Shown: positions 53,989 through 63,795 of the stretch, piece after piece
Layout: each line of letters begins with the position of its first letter
Position numbering within the stretch: position 1 is the stretch's first letter
NCBI RefSeq assembly: GCF_900343125.1
Contig: NZ_OPYL01000002.1
Span: 544,266 to 608,265, forward strand
Direction of reading: 5' to 3'
DNA from: Dysgonomonas sp. Marseille-P4361
Lineage (GTDB): Bacteria > Bacteroidota > Bacteroidia > Bacteroidales > Dysgonomonadaceae
Length of the DNA stretch: 64,000 nt
The notes under the pieces: generated by a model
Seen by the model: only the letters and a program-made list of their open reading frames with translations
Database searches by the model: none
What the model was told of the DNA's origin: nothing
Translations under genes and position numbers: made by a program

Positions 53989-55302
53989 ATGAAAGTTTTA
54001 AAATTTGGTAGTGCATCTATAGCTTCAGCAGCAAAGGTTCGTAAGGTTGCTGATATAATAATGAGGAAAAAAGGAAATTTAATTGTTCTTTCTTCTATGC
54101 GCGGTACGGCTGAGGCCCTAACTGAAATTTCTGATTATTTGTATAAGAAAAATCACGAGGGGGCTATCGAAATCATTAATGCCTTAGAGAAGAGCTATGT
54201 TGAGTTGGTTAAAGAACTTTACGAGCAAGATGAAACTATTGCAAAGGCTAATCAATTTGTTGGAGAGAAATTCGACTATATTCGCACCTTTACGAAAGAT
54301 TTATTCACTTTGTTTGAAGAGCGCGTTGTTTTGGCTCAAGGTGAGTTGTTGAGTTCAGAGTTGATATACTTGTATTTGAAAGAAAAAGGAGCTAATACTG
54401 CTTTGATACCAGCTTTAGATTTTATTAGAACAGATAAAAATTCAGTACCAGATTCTGTTTATATCAAAGAACAGTTGACAGCTATGTTGGGGGCAGAGAA
54501 AGATTCAGATTTCTATATTACACAAGGGTATATTTGTAGAAATGCCTATGGCGAGATTGATGATTTGCGCAAAGGGGGAAGCGATCTTACTGCTTCACTT
54601 GTAGGTGTTGCTGTCGAGGCTACCGAAGTGCAAATATGGGCAGATGTGGATGTGATGCAAAATAATGATCCTCGTTATGTTAAAGGTACAATACCAATAC
54701 AGCATCTAAACTTTGATGAGGCTGCAGAGCTTGCCTATTTTGGGATGAAGATTTTACATCCATCAAGTATTCTTCCTGCAAAATTGGCGAATATACCTGT
54801 TTGCTTAAAGAATACAGAGTATCCGGACAGGCAGGGTACTTTAATCTCTAATGACACAGATAGCAAGGAAATAAAGGCTGTTGCGGCTAAAGATAATATT
54901 ACAGTAGTTAAGGTGAAGTCTAGTAAAATGTTGCTTGCTCACGGCTTTTTGCGTAAGATTACAGAAGTATTTGAGAGTTATCAGACATCTATAGATATGC
55001 TTGTGACATCCGAGATTGGAGTCTCTCTTACAATAGATGATGATAAAAATCTTCAATTAATTGTTGATGACTTGAAAAAATACGGAACAGTATCTGTTGA
55101 TAATGATATGGTGCTTGTTTCTGTAATTGGAGACTTGAATACTAAAGATATTCGTTTTGCAGCAAGAATACTGGATGCCGTTAGCGGTATTCCGGTAAGG
55201 ATGATATCTTATGGGGGAAGTGAATATAACTTCTCTTTCCTGATAGCTAAAAAAGACAAAGAGAATACTCTTCAGATATTAAATGATAAATTGTTTAATT
55301 AA
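53989..55302 (+). CDS. lysC: aspartate kinase (monofunctional)
   Basis: Phosphorylates aspartate in the first step of lysine, threonine and methionine synthesis. The 437-residue protein has an amino acid kinase domain (about 1-280) with RKGGSDLTASLVG and WADVDVMQNNDPR, then two ACT domains (about 295-437) that usually bind the feedback amino acid. The nucleotide motif that is normally KFGGTS reads KFGSAS (residues 5-10), an uncommon change; the Lys is kept. The downstream lysA gene (14 bases away) points to the lysine branch. Confidence 0.9.
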   Translation: MKVLKFGSASIASAAKVRKVADIIMRKKGNLIVLSSMRGTAEALTEISDYLYKKNHEGAIEIINALEKSYVELVKELYEQDETIAKANQFVGEKFDYIRTFTKDLFTLFEERVVLAQGELLSSELIYLYLKEKGANTALIPALDFIRTDKNSVPDSVYIKEQLTAMLGAEKDSDFYITQGYICRNAYGEIDDLRKGGSDLTASLVGVAVEATEVQIWADVDVMQNNDPRYVKGTIPIQHLNFDEAAELAYFGMKILHPSSILPAKLANIPVCLKNTEYPDRQGTLISNDTDSKEIKAVAAKDNITVVKVKSSKMLLAHGFLRKITEVFESYQTSIDMLVTSEIGVSLTIDDDKNLQLIVDDLKKYGTVSVDNDMVLVSVIGDLNTKDIRFAARILDAVSGIPVRMISYGGSEYNFSFLIAKKDKENTLQILNDKLFN

Positions 55303-55315
55303 TATATAAATTCGG

Positions 55316-56473
55316 ATGACTAAAGGGAACTTTCCTATTGAAAAATTGAAAGGAATCGAGACACCTTTCTATTACTACAATATGGATCTACTGAGGAAGA
55401 CTTTAAAAACAGTCAAAGGAGAAACGAAAAAATATGGATTCCATGAGCATTATGCAGTTAAAGCAAATGCTAATCGCAGAATACTCGAAATTGTAGCGTC
55501 AGAAGGTTTCGGTGTAGACTGTGTAAGTGGTAATGAAATAAAGGCTGCTGTTAATGCCGGTTTTCCTGCATCTAAAATTGTTTTTGCAGGAGTTGGTAAG
55601 ACTGATAAAGAAATAAATCTGGCATTAGATCTTAATATCTTCTGTTTCAATGTAGAGTCATTACCCGAATTGGAAGTCATAAATGAGTTGGCAAATAAAA
55701 AGGGGAAAATAGCTCAGGTTGCACTTCGTATTAATCCTAATATAGATGCTCATACACATGAGTATATTACAACAGGGCTTAACGAAAATAAATTTGGCTT
55801 TAGTATTTCGGCTCTTCAAGATGTTTTGGAAAGATTAAAAACTTTAAAGGGTATTAAGCTATCCGGAATTCATTTTCATGTGGGGTCTCAAATAGAAGAT
55901 CTTTCAGTGTTTTCACAATTATGTGATAAGGTGAATGAATTGCAAGACTATTTTGAAGCTCAGGATATTAAACTAGAGCATATAAATGTAGGAGGGGGAT
56001 TAGGTATCGATTATAATAATCCTGAAGACAATTTAATTCCCGATTTTGAGAAATATTTTGCTCTTTTTCATAGTTCACTTAAACTAAGAGAGGGGCAGGT
56101 TGTTCATTTCGAGTTAGGCAGAGCCATGGTTGCACAAAGTGGAGCATTGATAACACGTACCACTTATGTGAAAGAGGGGGAAGAAAAGACGTTTGTTATT
56201 GTAGATGGAGGAATGACAGATCTTATCCGTCCAGCGCTTTATCAAGCCTATCATAAAATAGAAAATATATCTTCGGATTTACCTCTCAAAAAATATGATA
56301 TTGTTGGTCCTATCTGTGAGTCTTCAGATGTTTTTGCTAAAGATTACGAACTGAATGAAACTAAGAGGGGAGACATCCTTGTTATATATTCAGCAGGAGC
56401 ATATGGTGAAATTATGGCTTCACAATATAACTGCAGAGAACTTCCGAAGGCATATTATTCAGATAAAATATAA
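55316..56473 (+). CDS. lysA: diaminopimelate decarboxylase
   Basis: Pyridoxal-phosphate enzyme that makes lysine from meso-diaminopimelate. The cofactor lysine is in YAVKANANR (K49). Other motifs are HFHVGSQIEDLSVF, GGGLGIDY (phosphate loop), ELGRAMV and CESSDVFAKD with the Cys and Asp of the active site. The length of 385 residues is a little under the family mean (about 415). It follows lysC by 14 bases and a terminator follows. Confidence 0.95.
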   Translation: MTKGNFPIEKLKGIETPFYYYNMDLLRKTLKTVKGETKKYGFHEHYAVKANANRRILEIVASEGFGVDCVSGNEIKAAVNAGFPASKIVFAGVGKTDKEINLALDLNIFCFNVESLPELEVINELANKKGKIAQVALRINPNIDAHTHEYITTGLNENKFGFSISALQDVLERLKTLKGIKLSGIHFHVGSQIEDLSVFSQLCDKVNELQDYFEAQDIKLEHINVGGGLGIDYNNPEDNLIPDFEKYFALFHSSLKLREGQVVHFELGRAMVAQSGALITRTTYVKEGEEKTFVIVDGGMTDLIRPALYQAYHKIENISSDLPLKKYDIVGPICESSDVFAKDYELNETKRGDILVIYSAGAYGEIMASQYNCRELPKAYYSDKI

Positions 56474-56495
56474 TATACATTAGTAATTATATAGT

Positions 56496-56531
56496 TAAGA
56501 GTCGTATTGAACTATATGGCTCTTATTTTTT
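56496..56531 (+). terminator. terminator of lysC-lysA
   Basis: An 8-bp stem (56496-56503 with 56518-56525, including one G-T pair) with a 14-base loop is followed by six Ts. Confidence 0.7.
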
Positions 56532-56547
56532 ATAAAGATTTTATACA

Positions 56548-57732
56548 ATGTTTGAACAATTATTATCATATTTTACATTTTCCTATATTGAGATATTTGC
56601 TATTTCTCTACTGTTCCTTTTTTTTATAATACAGTTGTTTTATTATTTCAATTATTATAGAAAACCGTATGCTTATGCTAGAAAAAAAGAAAAGAGAGGA
56701 GATAAAGTAGATCTAGATAATTCATGGAAACCTAAAGTTTCGGTGATTATTGCATCTGAGAATGAGGGATCTGAATTAGCAAAGAATCTTCCTTTCATCT
56801 TAGATCAGGAATATGAAGATTTTGAAGTAATTGTTGTAAATAATGGATCGACAGACGAAACAGATGATGTCTTGAATCATTTTAAGCTGCATCATCCTAA
56901 TTTATATTATACATTCTTACCTTCTTCTACAGATGACGAAAGTTTTAATCGGAGAAAACTAGCTCTTACTGTAGGTATAAAGGCTGCAAAAGGAGATGTG
57001 TTGTTGTTTACTGAGCCTTATTCAAAGCCTGTATCAAAGAGATGGATATCTTCTATTGTGAAAGAAATGTCAGAGAAGTATGCGATCGTTCTGGGATATT
57101 CTTTTTACAGCAAACAAAAGAAATTATTTAATTATTTTGCCCGCTTTGATAATCACTTCTTTAGTATGAGATATCTGTCGATGGCCATAAAGAGAAAGGC
57201 CTTTACTGGTACTTATAGGAACTTGGCATTTAAGAGAGAACTGTTTTTTGATAATAAAGGGTTTGCAGCATGTCTGAATATTGAGAGCGGAGAAGAGGTG
57301 TTTATTAACAAGATAATGACAAGGGAAAATACAGCTGTTGCTATTTCGCAGGATAGTTTTGTTGAAACCACATTGGTGAGTTTCTCTTTGTGGAAACAAA
57401 TAAAGAAATCATATTCACTGGCAAAAAAATATTTTAAAGGGGGAGCAGTTGCACTATTTGCTTTTGAAAAGGTAACAAGGTATATTTTCTACATTGCATT
57501 AATCGCAATATTAGCTTATAGCATACTCTATAGTAAATGGGGGCTGCTAAGCATTTCTTTATTAATTTTCTTCGTTCGTTTTATTACTCAGCTTATTGTT
57601 TTTAATAAATCTGCGAAATACTTTCATTCAGGCAATTACTATTGGGGTTTTATCCCAATGGATTTCTACCTACCGATTTATAATTGGAGATTTATAACAA
57701 AGAATAAAGGAAACCTACGCGGTAGGAGATGA
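56548..57732 (+). CDS. membrane-bound glycosyltransferase family 2
   Basis: A 394-residue membrane enzyme. An N-terminal helix (about 12-35) precedes a GT2 catalytic domain (about 60-280) with KVSVIIASENEG, the donor Asp in NNGSTDETDD, and a later acidic motif (IESGEEVFIN). Two or three C-terminal helices (about 310-330, 335-360) follow. The order of helices fits processive or undecaprenyl-linked GT2 enzymes of surface glycan synthesis. The product is unknown. Its last 18 bases overlap the end of the convergent exosortase-family gene. Confidence 0.85.
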   Translation: MFEQLLSYFTFSYIEIFAISLLFLFFIIQLFYYFNYYRKPYAYARKKEKRGDKVDLDNSWKPKVSVIIASENEGSELAKNLPFILDQEYEDFEVIVVNNGSTDETDDVLNHFKLHHPNLYYTFLPSSTDDESFNRRKLALTVGIKAAKGDVLLFTEPYSKPVSKRWISSIVKEMSEKYAIVLGYSFYSKQKKLFNYFARFDNHFFSMRYLSMAIKRKAFTGTYRNLAFKRELFFDNKGFAACLNIESGEEVFINKIMTRENTAVAISQDSFVETTLVSFSLWKQIKKSYSLAKKYFKGGAVALFAFEKVTRYIFYIALIAILAYSILYSKWGLLSISLLIFFVRFITQLIVFNKSAKYFHSGNYYWGFIPMDFYLPIYNWRFITKNKGNLRGRR

Positions 57733-58431
57733 TGAAGACTCTGAACTTGTATTTGGAAGAAATTTGTTAAAAGGTCTTCTTATCTTCTCTTCCCATATTA
57801 GCCACAAAATAAATATAACACCGTCGTAATAGATATATGTGAATACATCGCGATGGAATAAGTTGTACCAATCTCTGTAAAATTGATAATATACTTCTCG
57901 CGTGTTGTACCAAGTATGACCATTGTACCACTCATTTACAGTAATAAACCATTCAGGGAAGGGTTCTCTGATGATGAAGAATATAGTGGAAAGTCGTAAG
58001 ATATTAATGAATACAAGTATGAGCATACATAATGGGATGTACCATAGTTTTTTCTTCCATGGACCAAAGTAAAAAATAAGAATGAAAGTGAATAGGAATA
58101 GTTGTTTCATCCCTGTACAGCCCCATACTATTTCGATAGGTAAAGACCCAGAGAAATATAGAAAAGTGTCATTGATTATAAAGTCATCTTGCCCGAGTAT
58201 ATCGTGCATAAACCAATATATAGATTGAGCTGTCCATAAGTTTAAGCCTTCAGTATATGCTGTCAGGTCTTGTCCTAAAACTAAAAGTATTCTTTCATCT
58301 TCTCCTACATGTACGCAGATCTTCCATATAAGTTCAAAGATTAGAAAGAGACAAAGAAACCATGCTATATATTTAAATGGTTTAAGCTTATCTATGTATT
58401 TATGAATGTAGTTTTTATACTTTGTTTCCAT
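57715..58431 (-). CDS. exosortase/archaeosortase family protein
   Basis: An integral membrane cysteine protease-transpeptidase candidate of 238 residues. The exosortase triad is present on predicted helices: Cys in IVWGCTGMKQ (C105), Arg in NILRLSTIFF (R146) and His in LFHRDVFTY (H193). In known systems these enzymes cut PEP-CTERM-like tails. The reading frame extends to 58512, but a -7 element at 58450-58457 shows that transcription starts inside that part, so I use the ATG at 58431. No protein with a recognisable sorting tail was seen here. The C-terminal tail is Ser-rich (SSESSSSPTA). Confidence 0.85.
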   Translation of the reverse strand: METKYKNYIHKYIDKLKPFKYIAWFLCLFLIFELIWKICVHVGEDERILLVLGQDLTAYTEGLNLWTAQSIYWFMHDILGQDDFIINDTFLYFSGSLPIEIVWGCTGMKQLFLFTFILIFYFGPWKKKLWYIPLCMLILVFINILRLSTIFFIIREPFPEWFITVNEWYNGHTWYNTREVYYQFYRDWYNLFHRDVFTYIYYDGVIFILWLIWEEKIRRPFNKFLPNTSSESSSSPTA

Positions 58432-58449
58432 TCTGCCTATAATCGAGTG

Positions 58450-58457
58450 CAAAGGTA
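58450..58457 (-). promoter_or_regulatory. -7 element of the exosortase-family gene
   Basis: Reads TACCTTTG on the minus strand and is followed by CAC. It fixes the coding start at 58431. The rest of 58458-58759 (about 300 bases) has no gene; TTACTTTG near 58549 is a weak -7-like candidate for the rightward gene at 58760. Confidence 0.5.
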
Positions 58458-58759
58458 CTAAAATAAGAATAATAACTATTTTTAAGGGGAAAAAAGATGA
58501 CATTTTATTCAAATAGTCGCTTAACTGAGTTTTTTTAATTTACTTTGCACAAATTTCTATTGTTAATGAATAGTCGTGATTAATAGATTCTTTCAGTCTT
58601 TTGAGATTTATGTAATGTTGAGATAATAAAACTTTCATTTTTGTGTTTATAAGTTGAAAGTATATCGCTCTTGATAGGATAGCAGAAATTCCTTATTAAC
58701 AAGTATTCGTCTCAAGTGAGATTTCTAAGAATCGAGATAGATAAAACTGAATTAAATAT

Positions 58760-60058
58760 ATGTTGAAAAGCAAGAAACTCCTTTTAATAGCCATTATGAC
58801 ATGTGTCGTAGGTATAATCAGTGCTCAAACAGATTCACCTTATAGTAGATATGGTTATGGTGTGTTGAAAGACCAAGCTGTAGGACCTTCTAAAGGTATG
58901 GGGGGAATAGGTTATGGACTTAGAACAAGTCGTAGTGCTAATCCTATGAATCCGGCTTCATATTCGAAAGTAGACTCAATGACTTTCCTTTTTGATATAG
59001 GTGTCACCTATCGAAGTGGAAAGATGAGTGATGGTGTTAATTCTGCAACTAAACCGGGAGGTGGACTTGATTATATAACAATGTTAGTTCCTTTGTCTAA
59101 GAAACTTGGTTTAAGTCTTGGTATATTACCTTTCTCATCTGTAGGTTACAAGTTTGGTAATACTGAAACAGAAGGGTCTTTATCATCAACAAAAGCTTTC
59201 TCTGGCTCAGGTGGGTTGAGTCAAATATATGGAGGTTTAGGATATGAAACTCCTTTGAAAGGGTTGTCTGTTGGTGCAAATGCTTCATATCTATTCGGAA
59301 CAATTGACCATACTCTTCAAATAGCAGGTATTACAGGTTCGGCAAATACATCTATTGATTTGACAGAACTTCATCTTAAAGCTTTGAAATTAGACTTTGG
59401 TTTACAGTATGAAATACCTTTGTCTAAGAATAATTATTTGACATTAGGTGCAACTTATTCTCCAAAAATTAATTCTAAAGCCGATTATGATAATAAACAC
59501 CATGTGTTAAATTCTTCAGGATCAGCGATAAAAAGTGATACTATAGCTCATAGCGGAGTGAATGCAGGCTTGCCTGAATCGTATGGTTTCGGATTTACTT
59601 ATAATCATGATGATCGTGTAATCTGGGGTGCTGATGTTACATATCAAAAGTGGACAGATGTAAAATACACATCCCTGATGGGTGATCAGCTTGGAGATAA
59701 AGATCGTTTCAATGATAGATGGCGTTTTAATGCTGGTATTGAATATATGGTTAATCAATACGAACGAAGTATCTTCAAAAGAATGAAATATAGAGGTGGT
59801 GTTAATTATGGTAATTCTTATTTGAATGCTATAGATCAGAATAAAAAAATAGATGGTTTTAACGAATATGGTGCTACTTTTGGTTTAGGTATACCATTTA
59901 GAAATAGTTATGATTATAGAACATCATATATTAATATCAATTTCGAATACAAAAAATTGAAACCTAAAACAGGTACAATGATTAGTGAAGAGTATTATGG
60001 AGTTTCTTTGAATCTTAATTTTAGTGAACTTTGGTTCTTCCGTCGAAAAGTACAATAA
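58760..60058 (+). CDS. outer-membrane barrel protein, PorV/FadL-like
   Basis: A 432-residue exported protein. A signal peptide ends after IISAQ (about residue 23). The body is a beta-barrel pattern with Gly-rich turns and aromatic residues, beginning DSPYSRYGYGV, a start often found in Bacteroidota outer-membrane proteins of the PorV/FadL type. The C-terminal residues are not the usual terminal Phe (ends WFFRRKVQ). The function is unknown. A strong terminator follows the gene. Confidence 0.75.
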   Translation: MLKSKKLLLIAIMTCVVGIISAQTDSPYSRYGYGVLKDQAVGPSKGMGGIGYGLRTSRSANPMNPASYSKVDSMTFLFDIGVTYRSGKMSDGVNSATKPGGGLDYITMLVPLSKKLGLSLGILPFSSVGYKFGNTETEGSLSSTKAFSGSGGLSQIYGGLGYETPLKGLSVGANASYLFGTIDHTLQIAGITGSANTSIDLTELHLKALKLDFGLQYEIPLSKNNYLTLGATYSPKINSKADYDNKHHVLNSSGSAIKSDTIAHSGVNAGLPESYGFGFTYNHDDRVIWGADVTYQKWTDVKYTSLMGDQLGDKDRFNDRWRFNAGIEYMVNQYERSIFKRMKYRGGVNYGNSYLNAIDQNKKIDGFNEYGATFGLGIPFRNSYDYRTSYININFEYKKLKPKTGTMISEEYYGVSLNLNFSELWFFRRKVQ

Positions 60059-60080
60059 TGACATATAAAATAAAAAATAA

Positions 60081-60110
60081 GCCTCAATTTTAATTGAGGC
60101 TCTTTTTTTT
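60081..60110 (+). terminator. terminator after the outer-membrane barrel gene
   Basis: GCCTCAATT at 60081-60089 pairs with AATTGAGGC at 60092-60100, followed by TC and a run of eight Ts. Confidence 0.9.
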
Positions 60111-60132
60111 ATACATTTGAAAAAAAAAAGAA

Positions 60133-60771
60133 ATGTTGAGGCGAAAAGGATTATTCTTCATTATGGTATTGCTCTTTTCAATTCCATTTGTTTTAGCATC
60201 TTGTAAAGACAATTCAAAGTCCGTTGTCGATTATGAATACGACAAAGAGACTATGCCTATTATAAATACTGATAGTGTATCTACATTGATATCAGACTCA
60301 GGAATTATAAAATATAAGGTTTTGGCTAAAACATGGGAAATGTATGATCGGGCAAAAGATGATTATTGGTATTTCCCTGATGGGATATATTTAGAGCAGT
60401 TTGATACACTTTTTAATATAGTTGTTTCGGTAAAAGCAGATACTGCATGGAACTTCTCTGATAAAAAATTATGGAAGTTGACAGGAAATGTATTTATCGA
60501 AAATCATCAAACAAAAGATACATATTCAAGTCCTGAGTTTTATTGGGATCAGCAGAAGCGAATGGTTTATTCCGATTCGGTTGTAACTATTAATTCTCCC
60601 GAAGGAGGTCTGATAAATGCCTCTAAGTTCTCCTCAGACGAACGGCTTACAAATATAGTATTTGTGTCTTTGGGTGAATTGTCTTCTAGAGGAAAGGGAT
60701 TGATCTACGTAAATGAAGATGAAGAAGGCACTATAGAGGAAAAGGATAGTGTAAGCACAATAAGAAAATAA
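60133..60771 (+). CDS. lptC: LptC-family lipopolysaccharide transport lipoprotein
   Basis: A 212-residue protein with an N-terminal membrane segment and a lipobox-like LASC (Cys about residue 24). The beta-jellyroll core (about 60-185) has the LptC features KLTGNVFIENHQTKDTYSS and YSDSVVTINSPEG, which in the bridge machine pass lipopolysaccharide from the inner membrane to LptA. In Bacteroidota LptC is often a lipoprotein. It precedes a PpiD/SurA-type chaperone gene. Confidence 0.85.
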   Translation: MLRRKGLFFIMVLLFSIPFVLASCKDNSKSVVDYEYDKETMPIINTDSVSTLISDSGIIKYKVLAKTWEMYDRAKDDYWYFPDGIYLEQFDTLFNIVVSVKADTAWNFSDKKLWKLTGNVFIENHQTKDTYSSPEFYWDQQKRMVYSDSVVTINSPEGGLINASKFSSDERLTNIVFVSLGELSSRGKGLIYVNEDEEGTIEEKDSVSTIRK

Positions 60772-60884
60772 AGAATAGTCTTCTAATTATGAATGAAATT
60801 CAATCTCAATTTATTATCTTCGCGAGCTGAAAGTTGCATTTTTTAAGAATTAAAATAAACAATATAAAAATAATTAATTACTAA

Positions 60885-62999
60885 ATGGCTGCATTACAGA
60901 AAATTAGGAATCAATCTACGCTGTTAGTGGTTATAATTGCATTGGGCTTATTTGCATTTATATTCCCTTGGGGCGAGGTTTCAACCTTTGTTAATAAGTT
61001 AAGAGACAAAGCGTTCGTTGTAGATGGAGAAGTGGTAACAACCAAAAGCTACTCAGACAGAATTTCTGAATTTGAGAATTTTCAGAAGATGATGACTGGG
61101 CAAAGCTCTTTGGATGAAGCAACAACTTCACAAATAAGAGAAAGTGTTTATCAGCAAATGGTTAAAGAAATGCTTCTTGATGAAGAGGCAGAAAAATTAG
61201 GACTAGCTGTTACTTCCGAAGAGCTAAACGATATGGTTTATGGTCCGGTAGTAGCTCCTATACTATATCAAATTCCATTTTTTGCTAATCCTCAAACAGG
61301 ACAGTTTGATAAGACGTATTTAATGCAATTCTTGTCAGAAATCAACCAAGATCCAAATTCTTATCCTGAAAATCAAAGGGGAGAGATTATGGCGAGACGT
61401 CAAGTTTGGGCTTTTATCCAAAATATGATGAAATATCAACGTTTAGAAGAGAAATACGCTTCACTTGTAGCAGGAACATTTGTTCCTTCTCAAACAGAAG
61501 CTAAAGCTACTTTCGAAGACGGAAAGAAAGTTGCAGATATAGCATATGTTTCTCAAAAATATTCATCTATTGCTGATTCAACAATTCAGGTATCAGATAA
61601 AGAAATTAAAGATTTGTACGATCAGCGCAAAAATAATTTCAAACTTGACACAGATCTTCGTAAAATATCATATTTTATAAAAGAAGTTGTTCCAAGTGAT
61701 GAAGATTATGCTGTTGTTGAAAAAGAAATCAACGATGTTTACGAAAAACTGAAAACAACAGAAAATGCAGCAGGTCTTGTAAATGAATATTCAGCAAGCC
61801 AATATGTGGATGTAAGCTATAGGGTTTCATCACTTCCTCTTGACATGAGAGCATTTGTTGAATCATCTAGCGTTGGTGCAGTTCAAGCTCCAGTTAGAGA
61901 AGATCAATCATTCTTAACCTACAAAGTTTTAGACAAAATAAATATAGCAGACTCTGTTCAATTGCAAATGATTCCACTTCCTCAGGGAATGGATGAGAAG
62001 AGTGCAGCATTTATGACGGATAGTTTACTTTCAGTAATCAAAGGAGGAAAAGAGTTCGGAGCTATAGCTGATGAGCTTTATCCTGGATCAAATGGAGGTT
62101 CTCTTGGATGGGTTAATGAGATATCATTAGTTCGTGCTGGAATGTCTGCAAAAGAAATTTTTGGTGCAACTAAAGGGGAAATTCTTAATTTGACTGTGAA
62201 TGGCGCAAGGCAATTGATTAAAATAGCAGATAAGACTGCTCCGGTAGCTAAAGTGAAATTAGCAATTGTTGAAATGCCGGTTATCATTAGCGATAAAACT
62301 CAAAACAGTATAGATAATGAGCTGAATCAATTTGTTGCAGAAAACGGAAATCTGGAAAACTTTGATAAAGCAGCACTAGATAAAGGTTATCCAGTTATGA
62401 CTAATGTAACAGTTCATCCCTCAGAGTTTTCTTTAGGACAGGCTGTAGGAACAAGAACAGTTATACATTGGGCATTTAATGGAAAAGAAGGCGAAGTTAA
62501 GAAGTTTGACTTATCTGATAAGAGAGTTGTTGCTGTAATCAGAAAAGAGATTAAAGGAGATTACATTCCAGTGTCAGAGGTGTCATCATCTTTGAAGGCT
62601 GAAATTTTAGCAAACAAAAAAGCTGAGAAAATAATTACAGATCTAAAGGCTAAGAATCTAACATCTCTAGATGCATATGCTCAAAATCTTGATGTGAAAA
62701 TTGATACAGCAAACTTTGTTACTTTCCAAACTAACAATATTACTGGAGTAGGATATGAGCCTGTTATGAATGTGTATTCTAAAGCAGGAGAATTAAATAA
62801 AGTAAGTTCTCCTTTGAAAGGTAGAACTGGGGTATATGTTGTGGAAGTGAAGAGTCGTACAGAGGAAGCTAAAGAGTTCGATTTTGCAACATCTAAACAA
62901 GCCATCAGACAAAATAATATGTATCAACTAATGTCTCAATCTTTGTCTGTTTTAAGAGACAAAGTTGGCGTAGAAGATAATAGAGTTAAATTCTGGTAA
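60885..62999 (+). CDS. PpiD/SurA-type peptidyl-prolyl isomerase chaperone
   Basis: A 704-residue periplasmic folding factor anchored by one N-terminal helix (about 12-32, LLVVIIALGLFAFIF). It has a SurA-N-like region (about 40-200) and a parvulin-type isomerase domain (about 355-460) with GGKEFGAIADEL, SNGGSLGWVNE and GEILNL, followed by a second, parvulin-like region to the end. It probably helps outer-membrane protein folding. It follows lptC by 113 bases and is followed by a terminator. Confidence 0.88.
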   Translation: MAALQKIRNQSTLLVVIIALGLFAFIFPWGEVSTFVNKLRDKAFVVDGEVVTTKSYSDRISEFENFQKMMTGQSSLDEATTSQIRESVYQQMVKEMLLDEEAEKLGLAVTSEELNDMVYGPVVAPILYQIPFFANPQTGQFDKTYLMQFLSEINQDPNSYPENQRGEIMARRQVWAFIQNMMKYQRLEEKYASLVAGTFVPSQTEAKATFEDGKKVADIAYVSQKYSSIADSTIQVSDKEIKDLYDQRKNNFKLDTDLRKISYFIKEVVPSDEDYAVVEKEINDVYEKLKTTENAAGLVNEYSASQYVDVSYRVSSLPLDMRAFVESSSVGAVQAPVREDQSFLTYKVLDKINIADSVQLQMIPLPQGMDEKSAAFMTDSLLSVIKGGKEFGAIADELYPGSNGGSLGWVNEISLVRAGMSAKEIFGATKGEILNLTVNGARQLIKIADKTAPVAKVKLAIVEMPVIISDKTQNSIDNELNQFVAENGNLENFDKAALDKGYPVMTNVTVHPSEFSLGQAVGTRTVIHWAFNGKEGEVKKFDLSDKRVVAVIRKEIKGDYIPVSEVSSSLKAEILANKKAEKIITDLKAKNLTSLDAYAQNLDVKIDTANFVTFQTNNITGVGYEPVMNVYSKAGELNKVSSPLKGRTGVYVVEVKSRTEEAKEFDFATSKQAIRQNNMYQLMSQSLSVLRDKVGVEDNRVKFW

Positions 63000-63020
63000 G
63001 AAATAATTTATTATATTTGA

Positions 63021-63056
63021 AGTCCCTCACATTATTTGTGAGGGACTTTATTTTTA
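63021..63056 (+). terminator. terminator after the chaperone gene
   Basis: AGTCCCTCAC at 63021-63030 pairs with GTGAGGGACT at 63038-63047 (10 bp, loop of 7), and TTATTTTTA follows. Confidence 0.9.
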
Positions 63057-63063
63057 TATAGAT

Positions 63064-63702
63064 ATGACTAAGAAGGAACGTTACAAAAAAGTTATAGAGT
63101 GGTTTGAGGCTTCGATGCCTGTTGCCGAGACAGAGCTAGATTATGATTCTCCATTCCATTTGCTTATTGCTGTTATATTATCAGCGCAATGTACAGATAA
63201 AAGAGTAAACATGGTTACGCCGGCCTTATTTGAGGCTTATCCGACCCCTGAGGTATTGGCAGTGTCTAGCCCTGATGTTGTATTTGAGTATATAAAGAGT
63301 ATTTCTTATCCTAACAATAAAGCAAAGAATCTAGTAGGTATGGCCAAGAAGTTAGTTAATGATTTTGAAGGTAAGGTGCCAGATACATTAGAAGACTTGG
63401 AATCTCTACCCGGCGTAGGGCGAAAAACTGCTAATGTTATGCTTATAGTTGCATTTGATAAACCGGCTATGCCTGTCGATACACATGTTTTTAGGGTGTC
63501 AAATAGATTGGGATTAACTAATAATTCAAAAACTCCGGAACAAACAGAGAAAGAATTGATGAAAAATATCCCTCAAAAATATTTATCACGAGCTCATCAT
63601 TGGCTAATTTTACACGGAAGATATATTTGTCAAGCTCGCAAACCGAAATGTGAAGAGTGTGGATTGATCCAGTATTGTAAATATGTGTCAAAAAAACAGT
63701 GA
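63064..63702 (+). CDS. nth: endonuclease III
   Basis: DNA glycosylase and AP lyase that removes oxidised pyrimidines. The helix-hairpin-helix is SLPGVGRKTANVML, with the catalytic Lys at about residue 120; the catalytic Asp is in VDTHVFRVSNR. The 4Fe-4S cluster cysteines are in C-x6-C-x2-C-x5-C (CQARKPKCEECGLIQYC) near the C-terminus. At 212 residues it is of standard length. Confidence 0.97.
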   Translation: MTKKERYKKVIEWFEASMPVAETELDYDSPFHLLIAVILSAQCTDKRVNMVTPALFEAYPTPEVLAVSSPDVVFEYIKSISYPNNKAKNLVGMAKKLVNDFEGKVPDTLEDLESLPGVGRKTANVMLIVAFDKPAMPVDTHVFRVSNRLGLTNNSKTPEQTEKELMKNIPQKYLSRAHHWLILHGRYICQARKPKCEECGLIQYCKYVSKKQ

Positions 63703-63795
63703 TTTTATTTATCCTTGTAATCAGCTGCTTTTGAAATGATTATCAAATACAATGAATATAAATGTAAATTATTTTCAAAAAAGTATTGTAAAATA

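Noticed and set aside
58432..58512. N-terminal extension of the exosortase-family protein, including an extra helix
   Set aside because: A clear -7 element (TACCTTTG on the minus strand at 58450-58457) lies within it, so this part would not be transcribed.
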